A stretch of DNA of 64,000 nt from Incurvaria masculella (lineage: Eukaryota; Arthropoda; Insecta; Lepidoptera; Incurvariidae): the NCBI GenBank assembly GCA_946894095.1, contig OX335660.1, positions 563,001 to 627,000 of the forward strand, given 5' to 3'. Shown piece after piece: positions 34,669 through 44,334 of the stretch. Both the position numbers and the translations under genes were made by a program. The stretch's first letter is position 1. Every line of letters starts with the position of its first letter. The notes under the pieces were generated by a model. The model saw nothing but the letters and a program-made list of their open reading frames with translations. It was not told where the DNA came from and ran no database searches.

Positions 34669-34815
34669 CTCTTTTTTTATGCATCCTGAAATGGATGGCT
34701 ATTACCGTTATGATATTAGCCCAATACAGCACATTCCCGAAGCAATTAGGTGCCAGGACCTTCCCTTTATGATCACGGATACGTTGAACTGGATGGAAAA
34801 CGCGGACAATTTTTA
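34669..34815 (-). mobile_element. SINE-A fragment (3' part only)
   Basis: Poly-T then ATGCATCCTGAAATGGATGG, TTATGATATTAGCCCAATAC, CATTCCCGAAGCAATTAGG, ending in GGAAAACGCGGACAATTTTT. The tRNA head and middle are missing. Confidence 0.85.
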
Positions 34816-35284
34816 TAAAGTAATAGTTTTTCTTAAACCCTCCTAAGAATGGTCGGCTCACAGTTTTGTGCTATTCCTCCAACTTTTCGTTGATGCCAGT
34901 CGCTCTGTGGGAGGAGAGATGATTGATATGCAAAGCACGCGGGATCCTGTAACGCTGGAATAGACTGAAAATTGCGATGGCTGCTTATTAACGAGCGACC
35001 TTCTGTCTCAACCAGCGACAGGCGACGGGCGCTGCCGTTCTCAATGCGAGGACATTTTGTTTCCAAATTGCACTAAGTACTGCTCCATAGGTCCCGTGCT
35101 CGGGGCATGATATATGGTTCGTGTTTTGAGATTGAAAGTCAAATAAGCAGCGTAGAACTAAATTGTAAGAAATATGGTTGTCTGTTTGGCGGTTTGCTAC
35201 TTTATTATTAAGAATAACCAGGCACCTAATCACTGTCGGCTTATTCTGGAATAAGAACACACCAATTATGTAAACAAAACCAGG
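34816..35284. other. Unassigned DNA
   Basis: Two overlapping minus-strand frames (34833-35260) lack any recognisable domain. No repeat seen. Confidence 0.35.
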
Positions 35285-35372
35285 GGTCTTTCAAACATGG
35301 TGTGAAGAAGCGGCTGGCATGGTACTCGCAGCCCCTGTGAAGGTTTGAAAACTCATGGTCGTCGTCGGACCC
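35285..35372 (+). mobile_element. Family C (non-LTR 3' end) fragment
   Basis: GGGGTCTTTCAAACATGGTG TGAAGAAGCGGCTGG corresponds to the F-K-x-x-V-K-K-H-L coding end seen at 50550-50672, followed by the GGTCGTCGTCGG phrase. It stops abruptly at the SINE-A poly-T, so the SINE inserted into or next to it. Confidence 0.65.
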
Positions 35373-35373
35373 C

Positions 35374-35778
35374 TTTTTTTTTTTTTTTATGCGACCTGAC
35401 ATGGATGGCTAATACCACACAACTACCGTTATGATATTAGCCCAATTCACCACATTCCCGAAGGAATTAGGTGCCATGCCAGGACCTTCCCTTTATGAGC
35501 ACGGCTACATTGAACTGGATGGAAAACACGGACAATTTTTCATTGCCGCTTCGACCATCTTTTCATCCAATGCGATGGTACCAACCCGGGCGGGCTTAAA
35601 CCCTACCACCTAGTAGGGGAGGGGACCTACAGTTTTACATGGATTCCGAACCATGGGGCAGCTCGCATTCGTGACGAAATGCACTTATCGAACTCGGAAA
35701 GAGAAAGACAAGTCGGTATTGAACCCGGGCGTCTGGTACGCTAGGCCAGTCCCCGCGCCACTAGGCTACGAGCCGCTC
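35374..35778 (-). mobile_element. SINE-A, full-length copy (minus)
   Basis: Poly-T at 35374-35388, ATGCGACCTGACATGGATGG, and the full body back to the tRNA-like head ending GCCACTAGGCTACGAGCCGC. A close match to 30159-30574; the B box region is slightly altered (TTGAACCCGGGCG). Confidence 0.93.
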
Positions 35779-36384
35779 AAGCGAGCGACCCCTATTACTG
35801 CCCTACTTTTAAAAAAAAACTACACGTGTGCCTCATATGTAGTTACCGCGTTTTGAATAATGAGGGCAGTATTGTTGACGTGATATCTGATTTCCAAAAT
35901 GACGATGGCTGTATAACACCCGAACATATTAATTAGGATAATTTTGGATGACTATTAACCTCGAGTTTGTAAAATGTTGTATGTGCAATGTAAACTACTC
36001 AAAATTGTTTCATTTCATTGATAAGAAATAAAATGAATGAATGAAAAAGGAACCGAATCCAAAAGTGCTCAGAGAATTCTATTCCGCCCATCGCTAAGGT
36101 AACAAGAGCCCACAAATTAAACGTGGTTAATTTTAAGGATCTTAAATAATGTACATAATTAATCCGAGTGGCGGATGATGTACAAAATATGATATTGGTC
36201 AATTTGTTTAAACGTTTGTAGTATAATCCATCAAATTGCGGTGCCGCACCATCTGGATGTTGGCAACCCATATTTATTTATTAACTCAACATTTCATTAT
36301 AATTCCATAAACAACTGTCAGAGAGACTTTTGAGAACTGAGTCCCAATAATCCATAAATTGTACATATCATTTGTACTGAATGA
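35779..36384. other. Unassigned DNA
   Basis: AT-rich, with a 90-codon minus-strand frame (35999-36271) lacking any domain. Confidence 0.35.
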
Positions 36385-36460
36385 AAATCAGGAACAACTT
36401 TTACTGCTGGTTCGACCATCGTTTATTCAATGCGACGGTAGCAACCCGAGCTAGCAACCC
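36385..36460 (-). mobile_element. SINE-A internal fragment
   Basis: GGAACAACTTTTACTGCTGG, TTCGACCATCGTTTATTCAA, TGCGACGGTAGCAACCCGAG match the SINE-A centre on the minus strand. Confidence 0.65.
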
Positions 36461-36470
36461 TTGGCAGCCT

Positions 36471-36575
36471 TTGTATGAAACACCTGGCCGGCCGGCATGG
36501 TTTTCGTAGCCCCCCTAAAAGGTCTAAATCCCGGATGTCCTGGCGTACGCCATATGCCGCGTTTGAAATAAAAAT
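36471..36575 (+). mobile_element. Family C (non-LTR 3' end) fragment
   Basis: ACCTGGCCGGCCGGCATGG, then AAAGGTCTAAATCCCGGATG and TCCTGGCGTACGCCATATGC ending in CGCG. Same end point as 50550-50672 (GCCATATGCCGCG). Confidence 0.7.
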
Positions 36576-36818
36576 AAAAACCTTTAATCATCATTACCAA
36601 TAATCTCATAATTTTGTCTAATAATTTGTTGAAAATTGCGATCTCAGTTGCGTATACATATGTTATTTAAGAAATTCAAAAATATCTTAAATCAGGATCC
36701 GGACTTACAAAGCAGCTCGAAGCGCTGACATTTGGGAAAAAGGATTTGCTTCAGTGAAGGTACCGCACCGCCATCACACGCGGCAAGGAGTCGTACTGCG
36801 GGTGACAGGGCGGTGCGC

Positions 36819-36851
36819 GGTAGGGCGGCGGTAGGGCGGCGGTAGGGCGGC
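36819..36851. repeat. 11-bp tandem repeat, three perfect units
   Basis: GGTAGGGCGGC at 36819, 36830 and 36841, inside a GC-rich patch (36775-36890). A related GCGGTGCGC precedes it. Overlapping minus-strand Pro/Ala/Arg frames are artefacts of this patch. Confidence 0.85.
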
Positions 36852-37129
36852 GGCGAAGCAAGTCTGACAGGTTGGCGGTTGGCTGCGCTGTGGAACGTGG
36901 CCAAGCTATAGAGAAATAGGTAACATATAGCCGAGACGATATTCGATGGAGCGATACGCAAACATTGAGATGAAAGGCTAAGTTACTATATTTTCTTATG
37001 TCACTTGACATCGATGGGATGGACCACACCTAGTGGATTATATTAGCCTAACACACGAAAAGACAATAATGTTTTCTATTTATGAGTAGTCTCGGGAATT
37101 CCTAACTTGTCCTGGTACCAGATCTGCTA

Positions 37130-37837
37130 GTCCTAGTTGTCACCTAAACTGGCATTTACAGAACTTCGAAGTTCCGTAAAAACGTCAAACTCCAAACAAA
37201 TCTTTACTACACATTCTGTGGTTTTACTTCTTCAAGCTGTCAAAGTCAAACTCGGACTTTCGATTTGTATGAAAGCGCGGAGTCGGCGTAAACGGCAACG
37301 TCGACGTATTTACGGCAACGTTGAGTAAGCTGTAAAATCAAACTCGGACTCGCAAATGTTAGTTCGCTTAACGCCCGCTGCGCGCGCTCTTCAATATTTA
37401 ATATTTATCATTTATATAAGTTCTTGCTCGCTCTATGTTACAAAAAATCGGTTCATATAAGTATAAATGTATATACACATATATTGGTTTATATTTATAT
37501 TCAATATTTATTATAAGCTATGTATTTTATGTATCTGTATGTAATAGTATTAGAATGTAAGTATATTTATTCTTGTTTAGTATGCATATATATATCTTTA
37601 TTGATAAAAAATCTTACTTCTTTTATCCTTTTTTGTCTGCCGCCTTGCACCTTTCCTATATCCCAAGGGTAGGTAGGAAGAGAATACCTTTTGGCATTAG
37701 GCCCGCCTTTTGTAAACTGTTTTTAATGGTGTACAAAAAAGAATTTTATTATTTTTATTATTATTAATTTCTCCAAACATTTGAAAAGGCCAGTCGATCG
37801 GTTTGCCGTTAACGCCAATTTAGGTGACAGCTGGGAC
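37130..37837. mobile_element. Family E MITE, 708 bp, TA target duplication
   Basis: Inverted ends: GTCCTAGTTGTCACCTAAAC TGGCATTTAC at the left and GTTAACGCCAATTTAGGTGACAGCTGGGAC at the right, with TA on both outer sides (37128-37129 and 37838-37839). TA duplications point to Tc1/mariner-type mobilisation. The centre is AT-rich and non-coding. Related partial copies are at 54905-55100 and 58384-58642. Confidence 0.85.
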
Positions 37838-37839
37838 TA

Positions 37840-38163
37840 TTGGTGGGGGGTTTCACACGAATCACGGCGCTTGTTGGCGCTGCCGAGGTGAGAATCTAGC
37901 AGTGGTATGTATGGTATGCATATGTCCACGATCCCAAAATGCACTTAGTTACTACACGACACCGTCTGGTCGAAGATGCTCCTTTCTGCGTAAAGCTACT
38001 TTCACTGGCACATAATTCACTCGATCTGACACAGCACTGGCAGTAAAAGCTGCGCTGATAAGAACTGTCAAGGTTTTCTTCAAGGTGGGTAGTCAAAGGA
38101 CCTTTCGGGAGCCTCAGATGTACGTCTATGTATGTGTATATTGCATACATAGATATGCTTAAT
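37840..38163. other. Unassigned DNA
   Basis: A 106-codon minus-strand frame (37896-38216) runs into the solo LTR and has no recognisable domain. Confidence 0.35.
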
Positions 38164-38167
38164 ATAT

Positions 38168-38685
38168 TGTTACGAGCGCGCCCCGCTGCGAAGACATAGC
38201 GCTGATACACTACCAAAGTGCGCCAAATGGTTCCTTCGAGTCTCAGTAGATGGCGCTACTTGTCTTATTGCATTGCGCAGGCTATCGCATCACTGTCGTC
38301 CCATATAAAGTGACGCCTCGACCAGCTGACTTCAGAAATAAATCTCGGACATTCTAGTAATGTCTCGAGGGAGATTGTTCTCGACTGCTGCCCTACATGG
38401 GCGCCTAGAAATCGGTGGAGTGTTCTGGAAAGAAGCTCCACCGATATAAAAGGCGCCCAAGGCGCTGAGGGCGGCAGTCTATTTTTGGAAGCGAAGTGAG
38501 CGACAACAAGCGATATAGAAGTGCAGTGAACTAGCTCTGAAGTGAATCAGTGAAGTGTGTGATATAGTTTGAATTAACCTAGTGTGAAATTGTATTTGTG
38601 AGTTTGCTTGTGAATTATCTGAAATAAAGGAAGAGTGTTGAGTATTGGTGTTTTCTTCTCTAATCTGCACCCTACCCTCGTAACA
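38168..38685 (+). mobile_element. Solo LTR, 518 bp, with 4-bp target duplication
   Basis: It begins TGTTACGAG and ends CTCGTAACA, a 9-bp terminal inverted repeat with the canonical TG...CA. ATAT at 38164-38167 is repeated at 38686-38689. Inside are a TATA-like CCGATATAAAAGG at about 38442, downstream of a CTCCACCGATATA hairpin partner, and AATAAAGG at about 38622 as poly(A) signal, so promoter and terminator are in LTR order. Neither a primer site nor any gag/pol remains on either side, so the internal part was lost by LTR-LTR recombination. A Ty3/gypsy origin is likely from the TGTTACG end and 4-bp duplication. Confidence 0.9.
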
Positions 38686-38930
38686 ATATGTATATGTGCT
38701 TAACATTTTATTGCCGTCGATCTAGTTGCCCCACATAATATCTGTTTACACTATTGTGTGTTATTATTAGAAGTTTTTATTGTTTCTTGTTATAGATGGA
38801 AGGAAGTTACCCGTAATTATTAAGCACCTATAAGCAGAAAAGAAAACCAGAGCTCACTCTGCAAACAAACAGTTTGGCAGAACTTTGTTTTACATTTTTC
38901 ATGTTTACTTACAATAAAAAAAAGAAAAAA

Positions 38931-39272
38931 CCGGCCAAGTGCGAGTTGGACTCGTACACGAAGGATTCCGTATCATCGTACAGGATTTACAAAAAAAAAA
39001 ATTTTGTATGGGCCCCATACAAAAAAAATTTAATTTTTATTATTTTATAATGTTACCTATTTGTTGTTATAGCGGCAAAATAAATACATAATCTGTAAAC
39101 ATTTTAGCTTCCTACCTGTTACGGTTCATGAGATACAGCCCTGTGACAGACGGACAGACGGACGGACGGACGGACGGACGGACGGACGGACGGACGAACG
39201 GACGGACGGACGGACAGCGGAGGCTTAGTAATAGGGTTCCGTTTTTACCCTTTGGGTACGGAACCCTAAAAA
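38931..39272 (+). mobile_element. Family B repeat, copy 2 (+), long GACG tract
   Basis: CCGGCCAAGTGCGAGTTGGA at the left, TATAGCGGCAAAATAAATAC, CATGAGATACAGCCCTGTGA, the GACG microsatellite from about 39149 to 39216 (the longest in the window), and TTTGGGTACGGAACCCTAAA at the right. The left flank is an (A)n/GAAA-type tract. Confidence 0.92.
39149..39216. repeat. (GACG)n microsatellite inside family B copy 2
   Basis: About 17 near-perfect GACG units. It produces an artefact TDGR-repeat frame (39128-39346). Other family B copies carry far fewer units, so length varies greatly among copies. Confidence 0.95.
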
Positions 39273-39408
39273 CTAAACAGAAAGGAGACCTACAATGTTA
39301 TGTGGGATCCGTACTACGTTCGACCGAACCCTTAGTTGGCTCTTGAGACGTGCACGAGAAGAATTGCAGTGGGAGCAGAAGTTTATAGTGCCGGAACCCA
39401 CACAGGAC

Positions 39409-39526
39409 AGTTTCTGATACTTTTGAGGTTACCGCGGTTGTTAGACATGTTCGAAAAATGTTACGGCTTTTCACGCGGCAGGTAGAGATATTCTCCGACG
39501 TTTCGAGCCGTAACATTTTTCAAACA
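39409..39526. mobile_element. Inverted-repeat element sharing sequence with the 31163 insertion
   Basis: It starts TGATACTTTTGAGGTTACCG and contains arms CATGTTCGAAAAATGTTACGGCT (split by eye at 39446-39468) and AGCCGTAACATTTTTCAAAC ATG (39507-39529) that pair almost perfectly. The loop holds CACGCGGCAGGTAGAGATAT and GACGTTTCG. It seems to be two partial copies of one repeat in opposite orientation. Confidence 0.75.
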
Positions 39527-39529
39527 TGA

Positions 39530-40763
39530 CAGGACAGTTTCGCTTGTCACCCCGCTAGTCTCACCGCCGCTCTGTGTGTCCTCGGCGCCTGACGTCAGGC
39601 ATTAGTTCGTCTCCTGCGCTGACGTGCGCCGCTCCTGTAGTAATGCCCAGCGCCACCTGTCCCCGGATTCCGCAGTAAATTCTATTAAACGCAGACGAGA
39701 GCTGCTTCTGACAGAAATTGAGAAGTCGGATTTAAAAACAGATTTTATTTATTTTATTAAAAATAAAATATTGCTTTGAAAATGTTGCTTCAATGATAAA
39801 TTTTTTTAGACTGAACCTAGTAGAAGTATTGTATTTTATAATTGTGGTTAGCGGCTTTCAGAATATGAAAAAAATAAAAGAGTGCCCATAGCCTTTCTTC
39901 CCGTGTATTTCGTAAGAAGCAACCGAGTGATTTGTCGTTTGTGGTTTTAATTTTAAGTAAAACGTAAAACCAAGGCACCTTCCTCACTTACTAGGATTGG
40001 TTACATCGCACTGAATTCATGATCAAAGAAGATATGTACAACAAAATACGAAGAAGGCACCACCTTTAAAAAAGAAGGTCGAAATAGGTGAACCTGACAT
40101 CATGCTAGGTAATCAGGTACTTATTAGGGAATATTTATAATTTATACGGAAAAAAACTGTTTAAAAAAAAATCTAAATAATATGACGCCTAACCCACATG
40201 CACTGGCAACCGATGTATGAGCAAATATTGCCGAATAATTTTCTGTAGGCGCTTCGCGCTGATACAACTGCACTGCAATGCCAATGCTATGCAACGAGTT
40301 CCACGAAGACAAAACGCCGAGAATAAGGTGGATCAACGAGACTCACATAAGCAGAATGAAAATTTGACGTTCAAAAATTACCCACGATAATTAATTCTGA
40401 CAAATAAAAGACAGTAAACTCGCTGATGAAACATACATTATTTAATAAACAACCCTGCTACCACGAACTCATAAAAATAAAAGGACATGCACTGCAAATT
40501 TTTATATCGATGCTGCAACCGAGTGCCGAATGTTTGCTTGAACAAGCAAATGTAATAGTTATAAGGAACAAATATCTTGTCGTCTAGTCGCGTTCGTGAC
40601 TCGCAGTGATGTAAAATATAGGTAGAACTATGTGAAACGTGACAAAGTTTATAATCATCTGTGAATTTTTCAATCAATTGAGTTGGGTATTTCTTTGTAA
40701 ATAAAATATGAAATATAATGGGATGTTGGTAATGGTACAGAACTATGAACATCTCACGGCCGT
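39530..40763. other. Unassigned DNA with an RTE-like snippet
   Basis: 39884-39935 (GCCCATAGCCTTTCTTCCCG then TTTCGTAAGAAGCAACC) resembles a phrase common in lepidopteran LINE fragments. The rest, including a 116-codon minus-strand frame at 40438-40788, shows nothing I recognise. Confidence 0.35.
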
Positions 40764-40850
40764 TCCTTTTTAGGGTTCCGTTCCTCAAAAGGAGAAGTTA
40801 CCCATACAGGATCACTTAGTGGTCCGGCTGTCTGTCTGTCAATTTTCTCA
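40764..40850 (-). mobile_element. Fragment related to family B
   Basis: TTTTTAGGGTTCCGTTCCTC followed by AAAGGAGAAGTTACCCATAC and CTGTCTGTCTGTC. The GTTCCGT start and CTGT tract recall family B, but the body differs, so it is a sister family or a heavily altered copy. Confidence 0.5.
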
Positions 40851-41052
40851 AGAAGTGGAATTGTTTACTGCTCATCGAGTTCAGAAAATGACTAAAGGTA
40901 ATAATGACTGCACTAGATATTAATTATTTCCGTTCCAAGAGCAGGAACTCTATAAAAATGTCTACATACATATGTTTTTACACAGTCTTTATCACAATTC
41001 ATAGAGCATCAAAGTCCTAGTGAATATATGGACACAATTTTTCATTCATAAC

Positions 41053-41280
41053 ATGGAATCAACTATTTTTCTGGCCATGTTCGTGTCTTTCGGACAAATT
41101 ATATCTTTATCTTTACGGACCATTTCGAAGGCAGAGATAAGAGGTATGGATACTGGTAAGAAGGTACTGACATATTCGCAATGCATTCGGGGTGATAAAT
41201 GTTGCATGAGCGAGACGTGCGCATGGCCGGTAATGAGACACTCGACCCTAATAGCCGCTAAGCTAATGGCCAGGCCTTGA
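41053..41280 (+). CDS. Small ORF with hydrophobic N-terminus, 75 codons, doubtful
   Basis: ATG at 41053 opens MESTIFLAMFVSFGQIISLS, a signal-peptide-like start, followed by a short region with four Cys (CIRGDKCCMSETC) and a TGA at 41278-41280. No poly(A) signal, intron or paralogue was seen nearby, and I recognise no family. A chance frame is at least as likely. Confidence 0.15.
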   Translation: MESTIFLAMFVSFGQIISLSLRTISKAEIRGMDTGKKVLTYSQCIRGDKCCMSETCAWPVMRHSTLIAAKLMARP

Positions 41281-41821
41281 TTACGTCATCTCATCTCGGA
41301 TCTAGGGCACGACGAACGGCGGGAAACTCTGACTACATGCGAAGTCATTTCACACTATCCTGGTGCAGTTTCAGCTTGGATTTCTAACGTCAGCCTGAAA
41401 TAAACGTCTGACTTGAACCTAAGAAACCCATCGTTATTCCTAGTGTTGTAATTTCTAGACCCTGAGCCTAGATGCTGAGCCAAGACAAACCAAGGGAAAA
41501 GTGTTGCTAGTTGTTGTACAATATCATTGCAAAGTTAAAGGCCTTATAAAAAATTTGGTTTCTCAATAATGTGCTCTTTTTGTGTGAGTACATTTTAGTT
41601 TAAGTCATTAATTATTTTTTCCCCTATTGCTGACGGACTTGTATGATTTTTTTTATGAATGGCTATAATGTTTAGACTCCTGATTAATTTTTGTAAAACT
41701 TACTGTGTCCCGGTTCGTGAAGCCGTATTCGGCCGACAAGCAAGCGTTTGACGAGCCGGGCTCTCAGACTAAGGTCCGAGTGCACGAAAGAACAAAAAAT
41801 CAAAATCAACGTCAAAGTATG
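41281..41821. other. Unassigned DNA
   Basis: AT-rich, no feature recognised until the inverted repeat at 41822. Confidence 0.35.
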
Positions 41822-41898
41822 ATCAAACACGTCACTTTGTGTGGACAGTATGGAAGGAACTCTATGCGGTTCACTAAAAGTGACGTGCTTGAACATTG
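41822..41898. repeat. Inverted repeat around a CGTCACTTT core
   Basis: CAAACACGTCACTTT (about 41824) pairs with AAAAGTGACGTGCTTG (about 41877), with about 40 bp between. It generates two opposing short frames. It may be a small MITE or the edge of the retrozyme-like repeat next to it. Confidence 0.6.
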
Positions 41899-41936
41899 AT
41901 TAACTCGGCCGTTTCTTCGTGCAACCGGGGCTTAAA

Positions 41937-42310
41937 GGTGCCGAGGTGCTTCCATTATCGTTGGAAACGAAACATGTTGGCCAAGTACGGCAAAGATGTC
42001 GGACGATTACGGCATCGCGCACCGGGAAACCGTTAATTTTACAAATATTCTGTACAGCAACGATGTAAAGCTAATTACATTGACTACACTTACTACCCTT
42101 GAGTTACCCCACCCCACTAGCTATAAAATTCAAAAAAAGTAACGCCAACATTCTTTAACAATAATACTTTTTCATATGCACTTAGACAGGGCAACGAAAT
42201 GGCCCTGACGATGCTTCCGTCGTTGGAGGCGAAACATGTCGGCCAAGCACGGCATTGCACACCGGAAAACCATAAGTTTTCAAAACATCAATACTTTTTC
42301 AATTAATAAA
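41937..42310 (+). repeat. 262-bp direct repeat with hammerhead-like cores (retrozyme/Penelope-like candidate)
   Basis: GCTTCCRTYRTCGTTGGARRCGAAACATGTY GGCCAAGYACGGCA (split for length) occurs at about 41949 and again at 42213, 262 bp apart. The second copy has CTGACGA (42205-42211), a helix II GCTTCC/GGAGGC, GAAAC (42231-42235) and GTC (42238-42240). GGCC lies immediately before CTGA and immediately after GTC, giving a perfect 4-bp helix I. The first copy has lost the CTGA box and has GTT. Direct repeats carrying such cores are known for retrozymes and Penelope-like elements. Confidence 0.45.
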
Positions 42311-42590
42311 CACGAAGGAATATCTGTCTGGCCGCTCTGTCATAAGAGAAGGACCTTAATTATAAGAACACCTAGCCAAGATGGTGTCGAGACGTGTCAC
42401 ACAGCCATTTTAGGATGCAAAATTCTCCACGTGTCTTGCACCGAGTTTGAACCAGTCCACGCCTAATGAGGACTTCTCCTCGTGGAATAGGTCGTTACCT
42501 TTTCTCACGAGTATGTGGTGGTTCGTTAATTAGGACGGTATGTAGCGATGAGCATATACATAGCATTCGGTGTTGTACGTACGAGCTTGT
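42311..42590. other. Unassigned DNA between the direct repeat and SINE-A
   Basis: Short frame at 42236-42466 overlaps the repeat and has no domain. Confidence 0.3.
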
Positions 42591-42930
42591 ATTTTTTTTT
42601 ATGTGACTGGACATGGATGGCTAATACCACACCTTCTGTCATGGATTAGTCTAAAACATCACATGGGAACTAGGGGCTATGCCAGGACCTTCCTTATATT
42701 GCAAGGCTACGTTGAACTGGATGGAAAACACGGACAATTTTCATTGCCGCTTCGACCATCGTTCATTCAATGCGATGGTACCAACCCGAGCGGGATCAAC
42801 CCTACCACCTAGTAAGTAAGGAAGGGGACCTACAGTTTAACGTGGAATCCGAACCACGGCCAGCCTCTCTCAACGGTCGAATGGTCACCCATCCAAGACC
42901 CGAAGTGTCGCGCCACTGGGCTTTTGAGGC
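42591..42930 (-). mobile_element. SINE-A body with a 5S rRNA-like head
   Basis: The body matches SINE-A (poly-T, TGGACATGGATGGCTAATAC, GAACTGGATGGAAAACACGG, CCCTACCACCTAGTA). Where other copies carry the tRNA B box, this one reads on the minus strand CTTGGATGGGTGACC (42883-42897 on +), the conserved box C region of 5S rRNA, preceded by CAGTGGCGCGACACTTCGGG. It is probably a different subfamily with a chimeric head. More diverged than the 30159 copy. Confidence 0.75.
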
Positions 42931-43082
42931 TGACAAAAACATTAATTAACACGTTTTAAGTACATACCGAATATATGGCATAGATTGATCAAATTGGTGA
43001 CACCCACGTTGTGGTTGATCGTGACACAATCCTTGGACGTCGTCAGTCACCGATGTCGGTCATCTAATGAATGCTTAGGACA
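42931..43082. other. Unassigned DNA
   Basis: Nothing recognised. Confidence 0.3.
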
Positions 43083-43640
43083 GCTTCACACGAGCGTTTA
43101 GCAGCGAAGTTTTTCAGACGTGGACCGGTGGCTCCGCATATATCCGGCTGTGGCACTCGCACGACTTTGAACTGGGGGTCCACTCACGAAAGCTAAACGA
43201 GAAGTTCTCCTGTTCGCTTCTGTCGAACTCTATGTAGAAAGAACCGGCCAAGTGCGAGTCGGACTCGCACACGAAGGGTTCCGTACCGTCGTAGAAGATT
43301 TAACACAAAAAAACACGTTTTTAGTATGAGCCCTCCCTTTAATTTTTATTATTATTTTATTTTACCTATTTATTGTTATAGCGGAAAAATAAATACACAC
43401 TCTGTGAAAATTTCAGCTGCCTGCCTATTACGGTTCATGAGATACAGCCCTGTGACAGACGGACGGACGGGCAGCGAAGGCTTAGTAATAGGGTTCCGTT
43501 TTCGTAATAGGGTAGACTTTGACAGAAGCGAACACGAGAACTTCTCGCTTTCGCTTTCATGAGTAGATATGCTGAGCGGCAACGCTACGCACACTTCCCA
43601 TCAACGCGTGGAGCGGTCGTGCGTGTGCGGGGAAAATCGT
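43083..43640. mobile_element. TIR element interrupted by family B
   Basis: The left arm (CTCACGAAAG, ACGAGAAGTTCTCCTGTTCGC, TTCTGTCG; about 43183-43228) and right arm (GACAGAAGCGAACACGAGAAC, TTCTCGCTTTCGCTTTCATGAG; about 43519-43564) are inverted relative to each other. Between them lies a family B copy, i.e. a later insertion into the loop. The arms may extend outward to about 43083 and 43640 with lower similarity. Confidence 0.75.
43244..43505 (+). mobile_element. Family B repeat, copy 3 (+), nested
   Basis: CCGGCCAAGTGCGAGTCGGA, TTATAGCGGAAAAATAAATAC, CATGAGATACAGCCCTGTGA, a short GACG tract (about 43456-43471) and AGTAATAGGGTTCCGTTTTC. The usual 3' end is shortened. Confidence 0.9.
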
Positions 43641-43741
43641 GCGACCGTGAAAACCACCGAAAACTCGTGTCATTGTCCTTGAAATTAAAGTGAGGTGTCG
43701 CCACTACCGAGAAACGGAAAATACAAAAACTTTTTATGGTA

Positions 43742-43812
43742 GGTAGGACGCCAGGTCCTAAAGGGTTTTCGCCCATGGGTTTTCGAACTTTCAGGTGCGC
43801 TGCCAAAACTGC
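43742..43812 (-). mobile_element. Family C (non-LTR 3' end) fragment, minus
   Basis: GGACGCCAGGTCCTAAAGGG, CCCATGGGTTTTCGAACTTT, CAGGTGCGCTGCC match the reversed 3' end of family C. Confidence 0.6.
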
Positions 43813-44334
43813 CTATAATATTTCGTTTCATACCTTGTGCTAACAAAAGCACTTCTTTTTCTCCATACCTTATTCTAACTGCATCTGCTGTACATCTTTC
43901 ATCTAAAAACTCGTAAACAAAACTCCATAGGAACGGCATTGACTCTTTAAGGTGAGGTCGCTCATGCGACTGGACAATAAGCTTTGAATTTTCTTTCCCG
44001 AATATGCACACGGGTTACGCGGAATTGCACTAAAATATAGGGTATTTTCCCGGCTTTAAATCTATAATACCAAAAAATAAACGATTGCACACTGCTGTCA
44101 ATTATAACGTCATTTGCGGGTGGTTCACGGCGATATTCACCTGATCGGAGATTTGACAGCGGTTTGGTTATAATTGGTATCAGAATGTGATTAACCGGAG
44201 ATTGTGCACTTCAGCCTTATTTGATTTGATACTACCTTGATGATGGCTTATTACACCTGAATCATTTAGATTAGAAAACCTATTGATTTAAAATAAGAAT
44301 AGTCAATTATGGTAGTCGAGAGTTGGGTGTTCAC
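43813..44334. other. Unassigned DNA
   Basis: A 108-codon minus-strand frame (43685-44011) overlaps the family C fragment and reads into unknown sequence; no domain recognised. Confidence 0.3.

Noticed and set aside
35431..35613. Recurrent 60-codon protein starting MILAQ (also near 30332, 52700, 53265 and 62385)
   Set aside because: The same frame recurs only because it lies in the SINE-A body; SINEs are non-coding and other copies break it.
39128..39346. TDGR-repeat protein
   Set aside because: It is the GACG microsatellite of family B read in frame.
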